Source: Paenibacillus solanacearum
GTDB lineage: Bacteria > Bacillota > Bacilli > Paenibacillales > NBRC-103111
Reading direction: 5' to 3'
DNA: 64,000 nt
NCBI RefSeq assembly: GCF_910593845.1
Contig: NZ_CAJVAS010000003.1
Location: 310,001 to 374,000, forward strand
Below are positions 46,937 through 56,740 of the stretch, piece after piece. The position numbers and the translations under genes were made by a program. Position 1 is the stretch's first letter, and every line of letters begins with the position of its first letter. The notes beneath the pieces are model-generated. The model worked only from the letters and a program-made list of their open reading frames with translations, did no database searches and had not been told where the DNA came from.

Positions 46937-48406
46937 ATGCGACCGAATATACTCATCTTTATGACCGATCAACAGAGGGCAGATTCCATTCATCCATACG
47001 GGAAAGCACTGACGCCGAATTTGGATGCGTTCTGTAAGGAAAGTGTTACGTTCGCGCAAGCCTATACATGCTCGCCTCATTGCTGTCCGTCGAGAGCTTC
47101 GTTCTTCACCGGCTTGTACCCGTCCGAGCACGGGGTATGGAATAACGTGGATGTGGGCAATTCGCTGTCCAGGGGACTTTATGAAGGGGTGCGTCTGTGG
47201 AGCGAGGACTTGCGTGACGCGGGCTACGAGATGTATTTCAGCGGAAAATGGCATATCAGCCATCATGAATCGCCTTCCGACAGAGGGTGGAATGTATGTC
47301 CGCGTACGCGAGCGAAGGGAGCGGATTCCGGGAGACGGTTAACTGAGCGCCCTCACACGAAAGAATGGGACCCGTATATAAATCGGATCTCCAAGCAGCC
47401 GGAGCAGACCGAGCGAAAAGAAGGGCAAATTATACGGCGCGGCTATGGAACCTACACGCATTATGGAGTGAAGGACAATCCGTTCGGCGACGGCGATGTT
47501 GTGGAGGAAGCGTTGTCCCTCATCGCAAACAGGCGGAAATCCGATAAGCCCTGGTGCCAATTTGTCGGAACGCTTGGGCCCCATGACCCGTACTTCGTGC
47601 CGAAGCCGTATCTGGACATGTACGATGTGAATGACATCAAGCTGCCGGACAACTTCGGCGATTTGATGAACGATAAGCCCAATTTGTACCGCAGAACGCG
47701 GGACCGGTTCGATCAGCTCACGCCGGAGGAACATAAGGAGGCTATACGTCACTACCTCGCATTTTGTTCGTACGAGGACGCCTTATTCGGCAAGCTTGTG
47801 GAAGCGCTTAAGGATACGGGCGAATATGACAATACCCTCATCGTCTACATCTCTGATCATGGCGACTATATGGGAGAGCACGGGCTGTGGACGAAGGGGC
47901 TTCCCTGCTTCAAGCCGGCTTATCATATCCCGGCGGTCGTACGGTGGCCGGGAATGGTTCGTAACCCCGGTAGCGTGTCGCATGAATTCGTATCGATCAC
48001 GGATTTCGCGCCGACGTTCCTGGAAGCAGCAGGGCTGGAGACGGACAGGCGGATGACGGGCCGAAGCTTGCTGCCGATTCTACGCAATGATAAGCCGCAG
48101 GATTGGCGCGACGCTCTCTTTACGCAGAGCAACGGGAACGAGTTGTACGGCATCCAACGATCGGTTATGACACGTGAATGGAAATATGTATATAACGGCT
48201 TCGATTACGATGAGCTCTACGACCTGCAAGCCGATCCTGGGGAAACGCGTAACGTGATCAACGATCCCGCCAATTCGGAAGTCGTCAAGACGCTTAGCCA
48301 GCGAATATGGCAATTCGCCTTCGAGACCGGCGATGTGTGCATCAACAATTATATTATGGTAGCTCACGCTCCTTATGGTCCCGGGATCGCGTTCACGGAA
48401 AAGTAA
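46937..48406 (+). CDS. type I sulfatase, CCPSR type
   Basis: 489 residues. The N-terminus has the metal-binding Asp in LIFMTDQQRAD. The catalytic signature is CCPSRAS, so Cys49 should become formylglycine; a second Cys at 50 is unusual. The late metal block is ISDHGDYMGEHG. No signal peptide. AGGAGG ribosome site. It stands alone with a terminator. It is only distantly similar to the sulfatase at 8404 and closer in layout to the one at 53861. Confidence 0.92.
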   Translation: MRPNILIFMTDQQRADSIHPYGKALTPNLDAFCKESVTFAQAYTCSPHCCPSRASFFTGLYPSEHGVWNNVDVGNSLSRGLYEGVRLWSEDLRDAGYEMYFSGKWHISHHESPSDRGWNVCPRTRAKGADSGRRLTERPHTKEWDPYINRISKQPEQTERKEGQIIRRGYGTYTHYGVKDNPFGDGDVVEEALSLIANRRKSDKPWCQFVGTLGPHDPYFVPKPYLDMYDVNDIKLPDNFGDLMNDKPNLYRRTRDRFDQLTPEEHKEAIRHYLAFCSYEDALFGKLVEALKDTGEYDNTLIVYISDHGDYMGEHGLWTKGLPCFKPAYHIPAVVRWPGMVRNPGSVSHEFVSITDFAPTFLEAAGLETDRRMTGRSLLPILRNDKPQDWRDALFTQSNGNELYGIQRSVMTREWKYVYNGFDYDELYDLQADPGETRNVINDPANSEVVKTLSQRIWQFAFETGDVCINNYIMVAHAPYGPGIAFTEK

Positions 48407-48466
48407 GGACCCGCCGGATACCCCATTCCTGCGCGAAAACTTTTTATAAGACATGTGAACTCTTAC

Positions 48467-48503
48467 AGGCGCTTCGCCCTTCGTGGGGCAGGCGCCTTTT
48501 TTT
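48467..48503 (+). terminator. terminator after the second sulfatase
   Basis: Strong nested stem GGCGC...GCGCC around a TTCG tetraloop, followed by seven T. Confidence 0.88.
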
Positions 48504-48667
48504 GTATTATGAGGAGGACTTGTCATTTAATGTTCGCGAGCGGTTACATATTTATGAAGGAAACGGAAAATATTGAGTCCAAAATGGACTCATTTCGTAG
48601 TATAGTAGTTGTAAGAAGATTTTGGGATTTTTAGAAAAGTAGGTCGAAAGGAGCATCCACACAGTCT

Positions 48668-49816
48668 ATGGCAATTATTGAAGTGATAAAATACGACGGC
48701 GCGCCGGATATGCTCGTTTGGAAATATCCGAACCAGCAGTTGGGGACGTGGACGCAGCTGATCGTCAACGAATCGCAAGAGGCTTTATTGTTTAAAGGCG
48801 GAGAGGCGCTTGATTTGTTCGGAGCCGGCCGGCACACGTTATCGACTCAAAATATCCCGGTTTTGTCGGCACTTGTCAATTTGCCGTTCGGAGGGAAATC
48901 GCCGTTTACAGCCGAAGTATGGTTTGTCAACAAGCTGAGGAAGCTGGACATCAAGTGGGGAACATCGAGCCCTATTCAGCTTCAGGAACCGAAGTATCAA
49001 ATGCTCGTGTCCGTGCGCGCATTTGGCCAATTCGGCATCCAGGTTACGGATACGCGCAAGTTTCTCCATAAGCTGGTTGGAACGCTGGGCGAGTTTGACC
49101 AAGGGTCCCTTAGTAAATATTTCAAAGGGATTCTGTTGATGAACATCAAGGAGTTTATTTCCACATATTTGGTACGCAAAAAAATCAGCATCCTGGAAAT
49201 GAACGCATATCTTACGGACATATCGCGACAGTTGGAAGAACGGGTCGCACCGGTTTTCGAGGAGTACGGCCTTCGTCTGATCCATTTCTCCATTGAATCC
49301 ATCAACCTTCCTGAACATGATCCGGCTACCGTCCGATTAAAGGAAGCGCTCGCGAAAAAGGCGGAAATGAATATTCTCGGATACACGTACCAGCAGGAGA
49401 GAACTTTCAATACGTTGGAAAACGCGGCCAAAAACGAAGGAGGGCGATCGGCCTTTATGGACGCGGGGATCGGTCTGGGCATGGGGCAAAGCGTCGGCCA
49501 TTCGGTCGGAAATAAGCTCTCCCGGATGGTGGACGAACTGGACGGGCTTGATGAGGAGGCTCTGACGTGCCCGAAATGCCGCACTAGCAATGAATCGGAT
49601 GCGAAATTCTGTATTGAATGCGGCGGTGCCATCCTTAGGCCGGAGCCAGAGAATGATCCTTCTGCAGCTTGCGGCGAATGCGGTGCGGTTCTCCAGGAAG
49701 GGTCAAAATTTTGCCAAGAATGCGGGGCAGGCGTAGCTCTCACCTGCAAGAAGTGTCATCAGAGCGTACAGCCCGGGCAAAAGTTTTGTTTCGAATGCGG
49801 GAACAAGTTAAGCTGA
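48668..49816 (+). CDS. SPFH-domain protein with three zinc ribbons (YdjI-like)
   Basis: 382 residues. The N-terminal part (about 1-240) is the SPFH/virion-core-like domain of YdjI-type proteins. The C-terminus has three Cys4 zinc ribbons: CPKC...FCIECG, CGECG...FCQECG and CKKC...FCFECG. The start follows AGGAG at an unusually long distance (14 nt). SPFH proteins organise membrane microdomains. In Bacillus subtilis YdjG-H-I act with PspA in the envelope-stress response. Here the same three types of gene occur in reverse order and without PspA nearby. Confidence 0.88.
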   Translation: MAIIEVIKYDGAPDMLVWKYPNQQLGTWTQLIVNESQEALLFKGGEALDLFGAGRHTLSTQNIPVLSALVNLPFGGKSPFTAEVWFVNKLRKLDIKWGTSSPIQLQEPKYQMLVSVRAFGQFGIQVTDTRKFLHKLVGTLGEFDQGSLSKYFKGILLMNIKEFISTYLVRKKISILEMNAYLTDISRQLEERVAPVFEEYGLRLIHFSIESINLPEHDPATVRLKEALAKKAEMNILGYTYQQERTFNTLENAAKNEGGRSAFMDAGIGLGMGQSVGHSVGNKLSRMVDELDGLDEEALTCPKCRTSNESDAKFCIECGGAILRPEPENDPSAACGECGAVLQEGSKFCQECGAGVALTCKKCHQSVQPGQKFCFECGNKLS

Positions 49817-49829
49817 AAAGGAGCGGATT

Positions 49830-50576
49830 ATGAATAGTTTTCGTTTTACTACCGGTGTTGTTACTTCCATTTTCGGAATGGTCTTCCTCGCTACACTGGC
49901 CTTATTTTTACTTATTACCCCAGCGTTTGAGCAGTTCGGACATGGGGTTGTTTCTTTGGTCGCAGTTGTGATCGCCGAACTGGGTGTATACCTTTCGCTT
50001 TTGTATGTTGCGAAAAGCAACCGACGCGCCAGAGAAGCGACCGCTGCCAGGTTTTCTTTTGTCACGCTGGCTGTATTGTATGGTGTGGCTGTTATCGTGC
50101 ACATGCTTCTCTTCTGGATCTTGTTCCAGGTTTCCTTCTTTTCGTATGGTTTGATTCACGTCATTACGTTTGCTTTATGGATGGCCAGCCTCGGCGTATC
50201 TCGTCGTTATAACCGTTATGTGGAGGAACAGGAGGAGGGGACTGCCGTTCAAACACAGCTAATGAAGCAAATGCGGCTTATTCTTCATTCCGTCGGGCAA
50301 CAGATGAGCGATGGAAAGCGGGCTGGGTACGACGAATTGCAGCCCTTGCTTCATGAATTGATCGAGAACATGAGATATAGCGATCCCGTTTCGGATCCAT
50401 CCATGATGGCAATGGAGGAAAACTTGCTTTGGCAGATCCAGCAACTGCAGCGATGCGTTGGCGCAGTCGTGCAGCAGGAGGGAGATTCCGAAAATCTCGG
50501 GCTTTGCCGTCAGCTTATTCAAGACATTTCCGCGGATCTAGCGAAACGTAACGCGCAGCTGATCTCGGTGAAGTAG
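49830..50576 (+). CDS. four-helix membrane protein (YdjH-like)
   Basis: 248 residues. Membrane segments lie at about 8-30, 35-55, 72-95 and 98-118, followed by a hydrophilic C-terminal half (about 125-248) with alpha-helical, coiled-coil-like sequence. AAAAGGAG before ATG. It sits between the SPFH gene (14-bp gap) and the zinc-ribbon gene, the position of YdjH in the Bacillus module. No enzyme motif. Confidence 0.7.
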   Translation: MNSFRFTTGVVTSIFGMVFLATLALFLLITPAFEQFGHGVVSLVAVVIAELGVYLSLLYVAKSNRRAREATAARFSFVTLAVLYGVAVIVHMLLFWILFQVSFFSYGLIHVITFALWMASLGVSRRYNRYVEEQEEGTAVQTQLMKQMRLILHSVGQQMSDGKRAGYDELQPLLHELIENMRYSDPVSDPSMMAMEENLLWQIQQLQRCVGAVVQQEGDSENLGLCRQLIQDISADLAKRNAQLISVK

Positions 50577-50651
50577 GTTTTACGACCGACCGCCGCGCAG
50601 CGCCGCAACTCGCGCCGGCCTAAATCTTTATAGTAGAGAAGAGGAGAGATT

Positions 50652-51350
50652 TTGATTTATAGCGATAAACCCGCGATTTCGGGCGGATGGATTGTATTTG
50701 CTCTGATTATGTTTTTTCCGATCGGCTTTCTGCTTCTGTTTATACGTTGGCTGAAGCATCGTGATTTGAGCTATCATAAAATCCTGGATTTGAAAATGGC
50801 TCGCAATGCATTCGGCTTTATATGCTTGATTATGCTTCTTATGCTCTTCAACCCTGATTTGGAGGGAGTACAGATTCTGGTGCTGCTGCCGACGTTTCTC
50901 GTACTGTTACTGGTTCCTTCGATTGCTCTTCACCAGTTAAGCAAACGAGGGATGAAGCGGCTTCAAGCCCGTTACGATGAATACCGTCATCTCATATTCG
51001 TTCAGGACATCACTTCGATCTACAGTATTTCCGAGCGCATGGGCATACGGTCCATGGTGGTCAAAAACGATTTGCTGCGTATGATTTACTTGGGCTTGAT
51101 CCGTGATGCCTTTGTCGATAACTATGCCATGCAGCTTGTTTTTAATTACCCGTTAGGCGTGGATATCATTTTGACGGGAGCGGCTTTGGAAGACAACGGC
51201 AGAAGGGAGCCGACGGCGGAGAAGCCCGAGAAGAGCAAACCGATGCCTAAGACGTTGGAATGCCCCGGCTGCGGCTCCAACAGCGTGCTTCAGCCCGGCG
51301 AGTCCAAATCCTGCGAGTATTGCGATTCAGCCTTGACTTATCCGGCGTGA
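50652..51350 (+). CDS. membrane protein with C-terminal zinc ribbon (YdjG-like)
   Basis: 232 residues; TTG start after GAGGAGAG. Three hydrophobic segments lie near 10-32, 50-70 and 72-90. A soluble winged-helix-like middle (SISERMGIRSMVVKNDLLRMI) follows, and a C-terminal Cys4 ribbon CPGCGS...CEYCDS ends it. Third gene of the SPFH module. Probably membrane-bound partner of the SPFH protein (inference from the B. subtilis YdjGHI arrangement). Confidence 0.75.
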   Translation: MIYSDKPAISGGWIVFALIMFFPIGFLLLFIRWLKHRDLSYHKILDLKMARNAFGFICLIMLLMLFNPDLEGVQILVLLPTFLVLLLVPSIALHQLSKRGMKRLQARYDEYRHLIFVQDITSIYSISERMGIRSMVVKNDLLRMIYLGLIRDAFVDNYAMQLVFNYPLGVDIILTGAALEDNGRREPTAEKPEKSKPMPKTLECPGCGSNSVLQPGESKSCEYCDSALTYPA

Positions 51351-51418
51351 GCCGAATGCGTGCATCCTACTGCGGGGAGGATTGATTCCCCGTTTGACGA
51401 TAATCTCATACCAAAGGA

Positions 51419-51446
51419 CAAGCACCGACCTTGCGGCCGGTGCTTG
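51419..51446 (+). terminator. hairpin after the SPFH module
   Basis: CAAGCACCG/CGGTGCTTG stem, tail TTGCGTCC with few T, so termination is likely but not strong. Confidence 0.5.
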
Positions 51447-51615
51447 TTGCGTCCATAATACCGTTACATGTGAGCGAAGAGCGATCCTCGTCAACGGTAA
51501 CGTCAAATCGTTCGACTGCGCGTAGGTTATACAGCTCGACTTATGAACGCTTGCCGTTACGATGAGCGAATCCCGTTTATTCCGTCGGCAAAACGGGATC
51601 CTGCCGTTCGCCTTC

Positions 51616-52302
51616 TCATACGCTCAGCAATGATTCCGACACAAAGTCGTCGATTCTCGCGTCATACGCTTCCCACGCATAATCATGGTTTTGGATGATT
51701 AACTTAGGGATCGGCCACGCATCGACGGTCGCGCGGACGAAAGCCTGGCTTGCGGTCCACACTTCGCCAGCCTGAACGAAATCTTCGTCCGATTGAAAGG
51801 AAACCGGTCCCCATTCGTTGCCGCGAATGCCGCATATGTACCGCCACTGCGCCTCGACATCGGTGTGGTAATAGTAGATCAGGTGAGGGTTCAGCGGCAG
51901 CAACAACCGTTGCAGTGATTTGGCAAAGCTTTGGAGTTGCGCGATATTCATGCCTTGCAGATGCGAGACGCTGATCACGTCCTGAAAAAGGACACTTTCA
52001 ATAATGACGATGTCTTCGGGGCTGCTTAACTGCTCCTCGACGAACCGTTCGTACCGGTCTACTAGCTGCCGGATGAAGGCGTCTGCACTTTCTGCTGTAT
52101 TCAAGGCATAGTATTGCTCCATGGGCAGCAGTAAAGGGTGATTTTTCTCCTGCTCGAGCAGGCATCTTGTGCGTATGCCTTGCGCTGTCAATCGGTTATG
52201 AATGCGGGTCGCCGCCGTCGTTTTTCCGGAGCCGGGGATACCGTCAATAATAAGCAGCCGTTTCGGGGAATGAATGGATGGTGAATGTCGTTTTTCGTTC
52301 AT
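51616..52302 (-). CDS. P-loop NTPase/nucleoside kinase-like protein
   Basis: 228 residues from the ATG at 52302. Walker A is DGIPGSGKTTAATRI; the order of beta strands and an LLIIDG start resemble small-molecule kinases of the AAA_18 type. AAAGGAGG lies about 15 nt before the ATG, longer than normal. Substrate unknown. A reading from 52401 would add a Cys/Arg-rich stretch without support. Confidence 0.75.
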   Translation of the reverse strand: MNEKRHSPSIHSPKRLLIIDGIPGSGKTTAATRIHNRLTAQGIRTRCLLEQEKNHPLLLPMEQYYALNTAESADAFIRQLVDRYERFVEEQLSSPEDIVIIESVLFQDVISVSHLQGMNIAQLQSFAKSLQRLLLPLNPHLIYYYHTDVEAQWRYICGIRGNEWGPVSFQSDEDFVQAGEVWTASQAFVRATVDAWPIPKLIIQNHDYAWEAYDARIDDFVSESLLSV

Positions 52303-52548
52303 GGATGTTTCGGAATGCCTCCTTTGGTAAGTATATCGATCATACTTTCGACAGCAGGAAGAAATTACCTCTCTTCTCATTTGGGAAATTCTTATATCCA
52401 AATAAAACCAAGAACTATTATACAGGATATGGTAAAATGTGTTTGGTGTTGATCTACATGAAAGGAGTGATGAGATAAATGCTGAACAAGGTGATTTTAG
52501 TCTGATCCACAGATGGATTTTTTACAGCCAACGTGAATTGAAGCGATT

Positions 52549-52715
52549 ATGATTGATCAGAATCATCAGGGCAGAGGATGAGGTAAGACTTAGTCACAGA
52601 AAGAAAGAATGTCATCGCTTCCAAGCTTTATGAATCATTAGCATTCGAAATTATTAACTCTGAAAATGCCATACTTATCCATTATGCCTCTACATTACAA
52701 GGAGGAGCAGTATGA
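52549..52715 (+). pseudogene. GNAT acetyltransferase remnant
   Basis: One frame (52549-52581) gives MIDQNHQGRG, the acetyl-CoA-binding loop of spermidine-type GNATs, then a TGA where a Tyr is expected. Another frame (52611-52715) gives VIASKLYESLAFEIINSE, the family's C-terminal motif. The sequence just upstream (52445-52545) may hold a further N-terminal part. A clear decayed gene. It ends inside the ribosome site and start of the next gene. Confidence 0.65.
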
Positions 52716-53611
52716 CCGAATTAAATAATACGATTCAAAATTGGACTGACATGATCGGCAAGCCGGACCACTATAATTACAAACCGGATCTGCGGCTGGT
52801 TCGCCATTTCGAAACGACCGAATTCCATGGTGAGTTGTATGAGCAAGCTAACGGTCCGGGTACTGTACAAAAGACATTGTTGATGTTTCCAAAAACCATC
52901 AACGAACAGTTGCCAGCAGTTGTCGTTCCTTTTTATTACCCCGACCGGGCAGCAGGATATAACCTCGATACGCTTGAGCCGACCAACGAATCTGGCATCG
53001 CAATAGCTCTACATCTTGTGCGCCACGGATATATTACTATCACGGCGGAGTCCTACCACCTGACTTATCAGAACCTCGAGCTGGAACGACAAGATTTCTC
53101 CCGTTGGCGATTGTCTGCCGTCAGCCTGCTCCATGACCATCCTGAGTGGACGGGCATTGGAAAGCTGATTGCCGATACGCAGCTTCTGGTGGACATTCTG
53201 TGCGCTGACTCTCGGGTCGATAGCGAGCGCATCGGGATAGCCGGGCATTCACTTGGCGGAAAAGTGGCCTTATATGCAGGCTGTTTAGATCACCGTATCA
53301 AAGCCATGCTTTGTAGCGATTTCGGAATGGATTGGGATCGGTCGAATTGGTCGGATCCGTGGTATTGGGGGGAAAAGCTAAATAAACTTAAATCCGCCCA
53401 TATGGACCATTCGGAGTTGCTCCGCATCGGTGGGCTCAAGCCTATCGTTTTCATTGCAGGACAGTATGATAACGAAGATGGGTTGGACTATTTAAAACGG
53501 GCTGGCTATTCCGATTCGTCGAATTATCTCTTTATCAATCATGCAAGTGGGCATCGTCCACCAATGTCAGTTCTTGAACAAGGCTATGATTTCTTACAAA
53601 CGCGTTTCTGA
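52712..53611 (+). CDS. alpha/beta hydrolase (esterase)
   Basis: 299 residues. Nucleophile elbow GHSLGG, with Asp in IAGQYDNEDG and His in NHASGHRPP completing the triad. The N-terminal layout with PAVVVPFYYPD fits dienelactone hydrolase or acetyl-xylan-esterase-like families. AAGGAGGAGC before ATG. No signal peptide. Substrate unknown. Confidence 0.88.
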   Translation: MTELNNTIQNWTDMIGKPDHYNYKPDLRLVRHFETTEFHGELYEQANGPGTVQKTLLMFPKTINEQLPAVVVPFYYPDRAAGYNLDTLEPTNESGIAIALHLVRHGYITITAESYHLTYQNLELERQDFSRWRLSAVSLLHDHPEWTGIGKLIADTQLLVDILCADSRVDSERIGIAGHSLGGKVALYAGCLDHRIKAMLCSDFGMDWDRSNWSDPWYWGEKLNKLKSAHMDHSELLRIGGLKPIVFIAGQYDNEDGLDYLKRAGYSDSSNYLFINHASGHRPPMSVLEQGYDFLQTRF

Positions 53612-53860
53612 GGTTCGTCCAAAATATTGATTCGTTGATCTTTTAGGACAGCCTTTTTGCCCTGGGGAAAGCTCAACATTCATGATCGTCCAATTACCAC
53701 CATATAATTCCACTATACTTGCCCTTTTGTTGAACAAAATCAATTAAACATGACGAAGCAGAGCAGATTGTCCTCACTGAACGACCCGGAGATAAAAAAG
53801 CTTTGCTGCGGCTCTTTTGGATCCTAAGCAGCCGAGGCTGCAAAACGAGGAGTGGTGAAT

Positions 53861-55138
53861 ATGAATGTGCTTGTTATAATCTGTGATCAGCTTCGATACG
53901 ACGCTTTGGCGTGCCACGGAAATCCGTATGTGCAAACGCCTAATATCGATCGTTTTGCCGCTAGAAGCGTGAATTTTACTAACGCGTTTACCTCCGCGCC
54001 TGTTTGCTCGCCTGCGAGACACAGCCTTATATCCGGGCTCTATCCGTTCGCTCATGGTGTAGTGGATAACGGGATGAAGCCTGTGAGGTCACTGGAGACG
54101 GCCGCCGATCGGCTCAATGCCGCAGGATACCGCAGTGTTCACATCAGCTCGGTGCCGGGCAAAGCAAATCCTAATTACGGCTTTGAAGCGGCGGCTCCCA
54201 AGGATTTGGACAGCATACTGTCCGAGGAAAACAGAAAGATTGTGGAGTGGGAGAAAACCAAACCGATCAGGCGACGTACGGCCGGGCCGAGCACGAGGAC
54301 GAAAGAGGAGCATAAAGGGTTTCAGTCTGCGGAACGTGCCGTACAACTGATCGAGGAAGCCGCAGCAGCCGGAGAGACGTTCCATTTATGGGTAGGCATT
54401 CATGAGCCGCATCCGCCTTTTTATCCGCCGAAGCCATTTTTCGATAAATTCGATCAATCCCAATTCAAGCTTCCGGAAAAGCCGTCTGAATCCGCACCTG
54501 CTCCTCATCCTTCCATCCTGGACAAACAGCGTGAATGGATCGATTTGACAGATGCGCAGAAGCGTCAAATGTTCGCGGGCTACTACGGTCTGGTCGAGAT
54601 GGCGGATCAATTCGTCGGCATGGTATTGGATACGGTAGCTCGGTTGAACCTAACGGACGATACGCTGATTGTGCTGACTGCCGACCATGGAGAGCAGATG
54701 GGCGATCACGGCCTCTACTTGAAATTCGTTCTGCGGGAACAGTCGGTACACGTGCCGTTCATGATAGCTCATCCCAAGCTTGCGCCGGGAGTGCGGCACG
54801 AGCTCGTCGCGCATGTGGATCTTTATCCGACCCTATGCGATATGACAGGTACGGAGATTCCCGAGAATATCCACGGCCGTTCTATAAAGCCTCTGCTGGA
54901 GAACGGGGGTACCCCGGATCATTGGCGTGAAGAGGTCATCTCGCAAATTAACGGTCACATCATGATTCGTACGGGAGAATGGAAGCTGAACGTATATGAC
55001 GGAGAGCCTGGGGAGCTGTTCCATCTGCCGAAAGACCCGCAAGAGTTCTGCAATCTTATCCGAGATTCTGAACATGCAGAGGTTGTCGATAGGCTGCTGA
55101 AGAAGCTGGAAGCGAATATGGCGCAAGTGACGTCATAA
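53861..55138 (+). CDS. type I sulfatase, CSPAR type
   Basis: 425 residues from the ATG at 53861 with GAGGAG 8 nt before; a GTG at 53852 is in frame but inside the ribosome site. The signature CSPAR (Cys49) is the CxAR-type variant used by many sulfatases. Metal blocks are IICDQLRYD and LTADHGEQMGDHG. Terminator follows. It is the third sulfatase in the window. Confidence 0.92.
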   Translation: MNVLVIICDQLRYDALACHGNPYVQTPNIDRFAARSVNFTNAFTSAPVCSPARHSLISGLYPFAHGVVDNGMKPVRSLETAADRLNAAGYRSVHISSVPGKANPNYGFEAAAPKDLDSILSEENRKIVEWEKTKPIRRRTAGPSTRTKEEHKGFQSAERAVQLIEEAAAAGETFHLWVGIHEPHPPFYPPKPFFDKFDQSQFKLPEKPSESAPAPHPSILDKQREWIDLTDAQKRQMFAGYYGLVEMADQFVGMVLDTVARLNLTDDTLIVLTADHGEQMGDHGLYLKFVLREQSVHVPFMIAHPKLAPGVRHELVAHVDLYPTLCDMTGTEIPENIHGRSIKPLLENGGTPDHWREEVISQINGHIMIRTGEWKLNVYDGEPGELFHLPKDPQEFCNLIRDSEHAEVVDRLLKKLEANMAQVTS

Positions 55139-55145
55139 ACTCATG

Positions 55146-55176
55146 AAAAGTCGCGTAAATCGCGGCTTTTTATTTT
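55146..55176 (+). terminator. terminator after the third sulfatase
   Basis: AAAGTCGCG/CGCGGCTTT stem and TTATTTTT tail. Confidence 0.85.
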
Positions 55177-55301
55177 TATCTCATTCCCGTCATATTGCTC
55201 GAAATGTCATTACACGAAATGGCAGTTTAACGCAGTAGTAGTGCCACTGTTAGGAAAATGATGGTAAAATGGTTGTATTGACCGAAAAAGGCGGCGATAG
55301 T

Positions 55302-55955
55302 GTGGGTTCCAGAATAATGCACTTAATTATTGCAAATCGAATTGCTGAGCGTCTGTCGATAGAAGATAGAGCGCCGTTTTTACTGGGAAGCATTGCTCCA
55401 GATGCTGTTACGACTAAAAATGAATCACATTTCTTTATAGGTGAACATCAAGACTATTCTAGAAGTGTCGACTATAAAGGATTTTTGAATAAATATAGTT
55501 CAAAAGCAGATAGTCTTTATATAATGGGATACTATACACATTTAATTGCTGATGAAATATGGCTGAAAGGTTTTTATCTACCCTGGCTGAGAAATAGGAT
55601 GGATAATGATAAAGAAATGCAACGTTTATATTATAATGATTTCAGATTATTAAATGGAAAGTTATTGGAACACTATGGGTTTAGAGACGAATTGAGAAGG
55701 ACGTTACATTACATTCCAACCATTATTGATTTACAAGAGGTTAAGTCCAAAGAGGTCGAAGCGTTTATTCCTTACGTACTGGGAGATATGGAGTACGAAA
55801 AGGAAGATGTAAATCAGAAACTTAATGTTTTTATGTTTGATCAAATTGTAGGTTACATAGAAACATCAGTGAATATGGGTTTATTATGTTTAAAACAGGC
55901 CGCTATCCTACACCAGATACCCAGCGCTCGCGAATGGTTAACCGCTCATCTTTAG
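55302..55955 (+). CDS. zinc-dependent phospholipase C-like protein
   Basis: 217 residues from a GTG at 55302 (an upstream ATG at 55269 is in frame). His/Asp-rich motifs RIMHLIIAN, GSIAPDAV and YYTHLIADEIW match the Zn_dep_PLPC fold, which binds two or three zinc ions. Distinctly AT-rich compared with the sugar genes, suggesting a transferred or older accessory piece. No signal peptide. Role unknown. Confidence 0.75.
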   Translation: MGSRIMHLIIANRIAERLSIEDRAPFLLGSIAPDAVTTKNESHFFIGEHQDYSRSVDYKGFLNKYSSKADSLYIMGYYTHLIADEIWLKGFYLPWLRNRMDNDKEMQRLYYNDFRLLNGKLLEHYGFRDELRRTLHYIPTIIDLQEVKSKEVEAFIPYVLGDMEYEKEDVNQKLNVFMFDQIVGYIETSVNMGLLCLKQAAILHQIPSAREWLTAHL

Positions 55956-56031
55956 AGACAGAGAGTGTTTTATAAGGGCGCGGTGGAGCCGCTGCAGGGC
56001 TAATTCTTTTACATCGTGGAAGGAACAATTT

Positions 56032-56484
56032 ATGAAAATAGCGTTGATATTGCTGGGGCTTATTGGAGCCGCTGCAGGATTGATGATGGTCATTGTTACA
56101 ATGTTTTCAAGACGGTTTCGAAAGAAAGGCATGTTGAGCGGACTCATTTGTATAATTACTTGTGGACTTTTTTTCGGAGTAGGGGTCTATAAGTCATTCT
56201 TTGATTTACAAAGCATCCAACCAGGTCAACTGCTTGAAACATCGACCTCTCCAACAGGTGCATATACCTTAAGGGCTTACGTAAATAATGGAGGTGCGAC
56301 GGTTGATTATGCTGTTCTGGGGGTAGTAGAATACAACGATCGTAAAGGAAAACCAAAGAAAAATATATATTGGAATTACAATGAATCTACTGTAAATATG
56401 GTTTGGGTAAATCTCGAAACAGTCGTGATTAATGGACATACGCTTAATGTTCTAAGTGATAAATATGATTTTAGACGGTCATAG
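56032..56484 (+). CDS. DUF5412 family membrane protein
   Basis: 150 residues. Two hydrophobic segments (about 3-23 and 35-58), then an extracellular beta-rich domain with STSPTGAYTLRAYVNNGG, as in DUF5412 proteins of Bacilli. GGAAGGAACAATTT before ATG. Unknown function. Confidence 0.75.
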   Translation: MKIALILLGLIGAAAGLMMVIVTMFSRRFRKKGMLSGLICIITCGLFFGVGVYKSFFDLQSIQPGQLLETSTSPTGAYTLRAYVNNGGATVDYAVLGVVEYNDRKGKPKKNIYWNYNESTVNMVWVNLETVVINGHTLNVLSDKYDFRRS

Positions 56485-56691
56485 TACCTGTTATTTTATA
56501 AAATGCTGAGGGATTGGTGAACGATAGCTCATTAAAGTCATCGATCGCAGCCGTCCAGAATGATCGGTTATAAGGATTAGGTTAGCCGCTGAAAAATAAC
56601 GACCAATTGCTGTTGAGATTGCCTGTCATAGTTTGTGTCACCGAACAGGCGAGGGGACTCTTTTAACACAAGTGACGGGTAGTTTAGAGCA

Positions 56692-56723
56692 AAGGTAGAT
56701 GCACACCAAGGTAGATACAGACC
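56692..56723. repeat. short tandem direct repeat
   Basis: Two copies of a 16-bp unit, AAGGTAGATGCACACC and AAGGTAGATACAGACC, differing at two positions. Confidence 0.6.
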
Positions 56724-56740
56724 AAGTGTCAATCGTCTGA

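Noticed and set aside
51351-51615. Possible small RNA or gene between the SPFH module and the P-loop gene
   Set aside because: Only one hairpin near 51419 stands out; no promoter or reading frame supports a gene.
52479-52505. Eight codons MLNKVILV with a ribosome site, matching the start of single-strand-binding proteins
   Set aside because: Too short; another frame over the same DNA leads into the GNAT remnant, so the match is probably chance.
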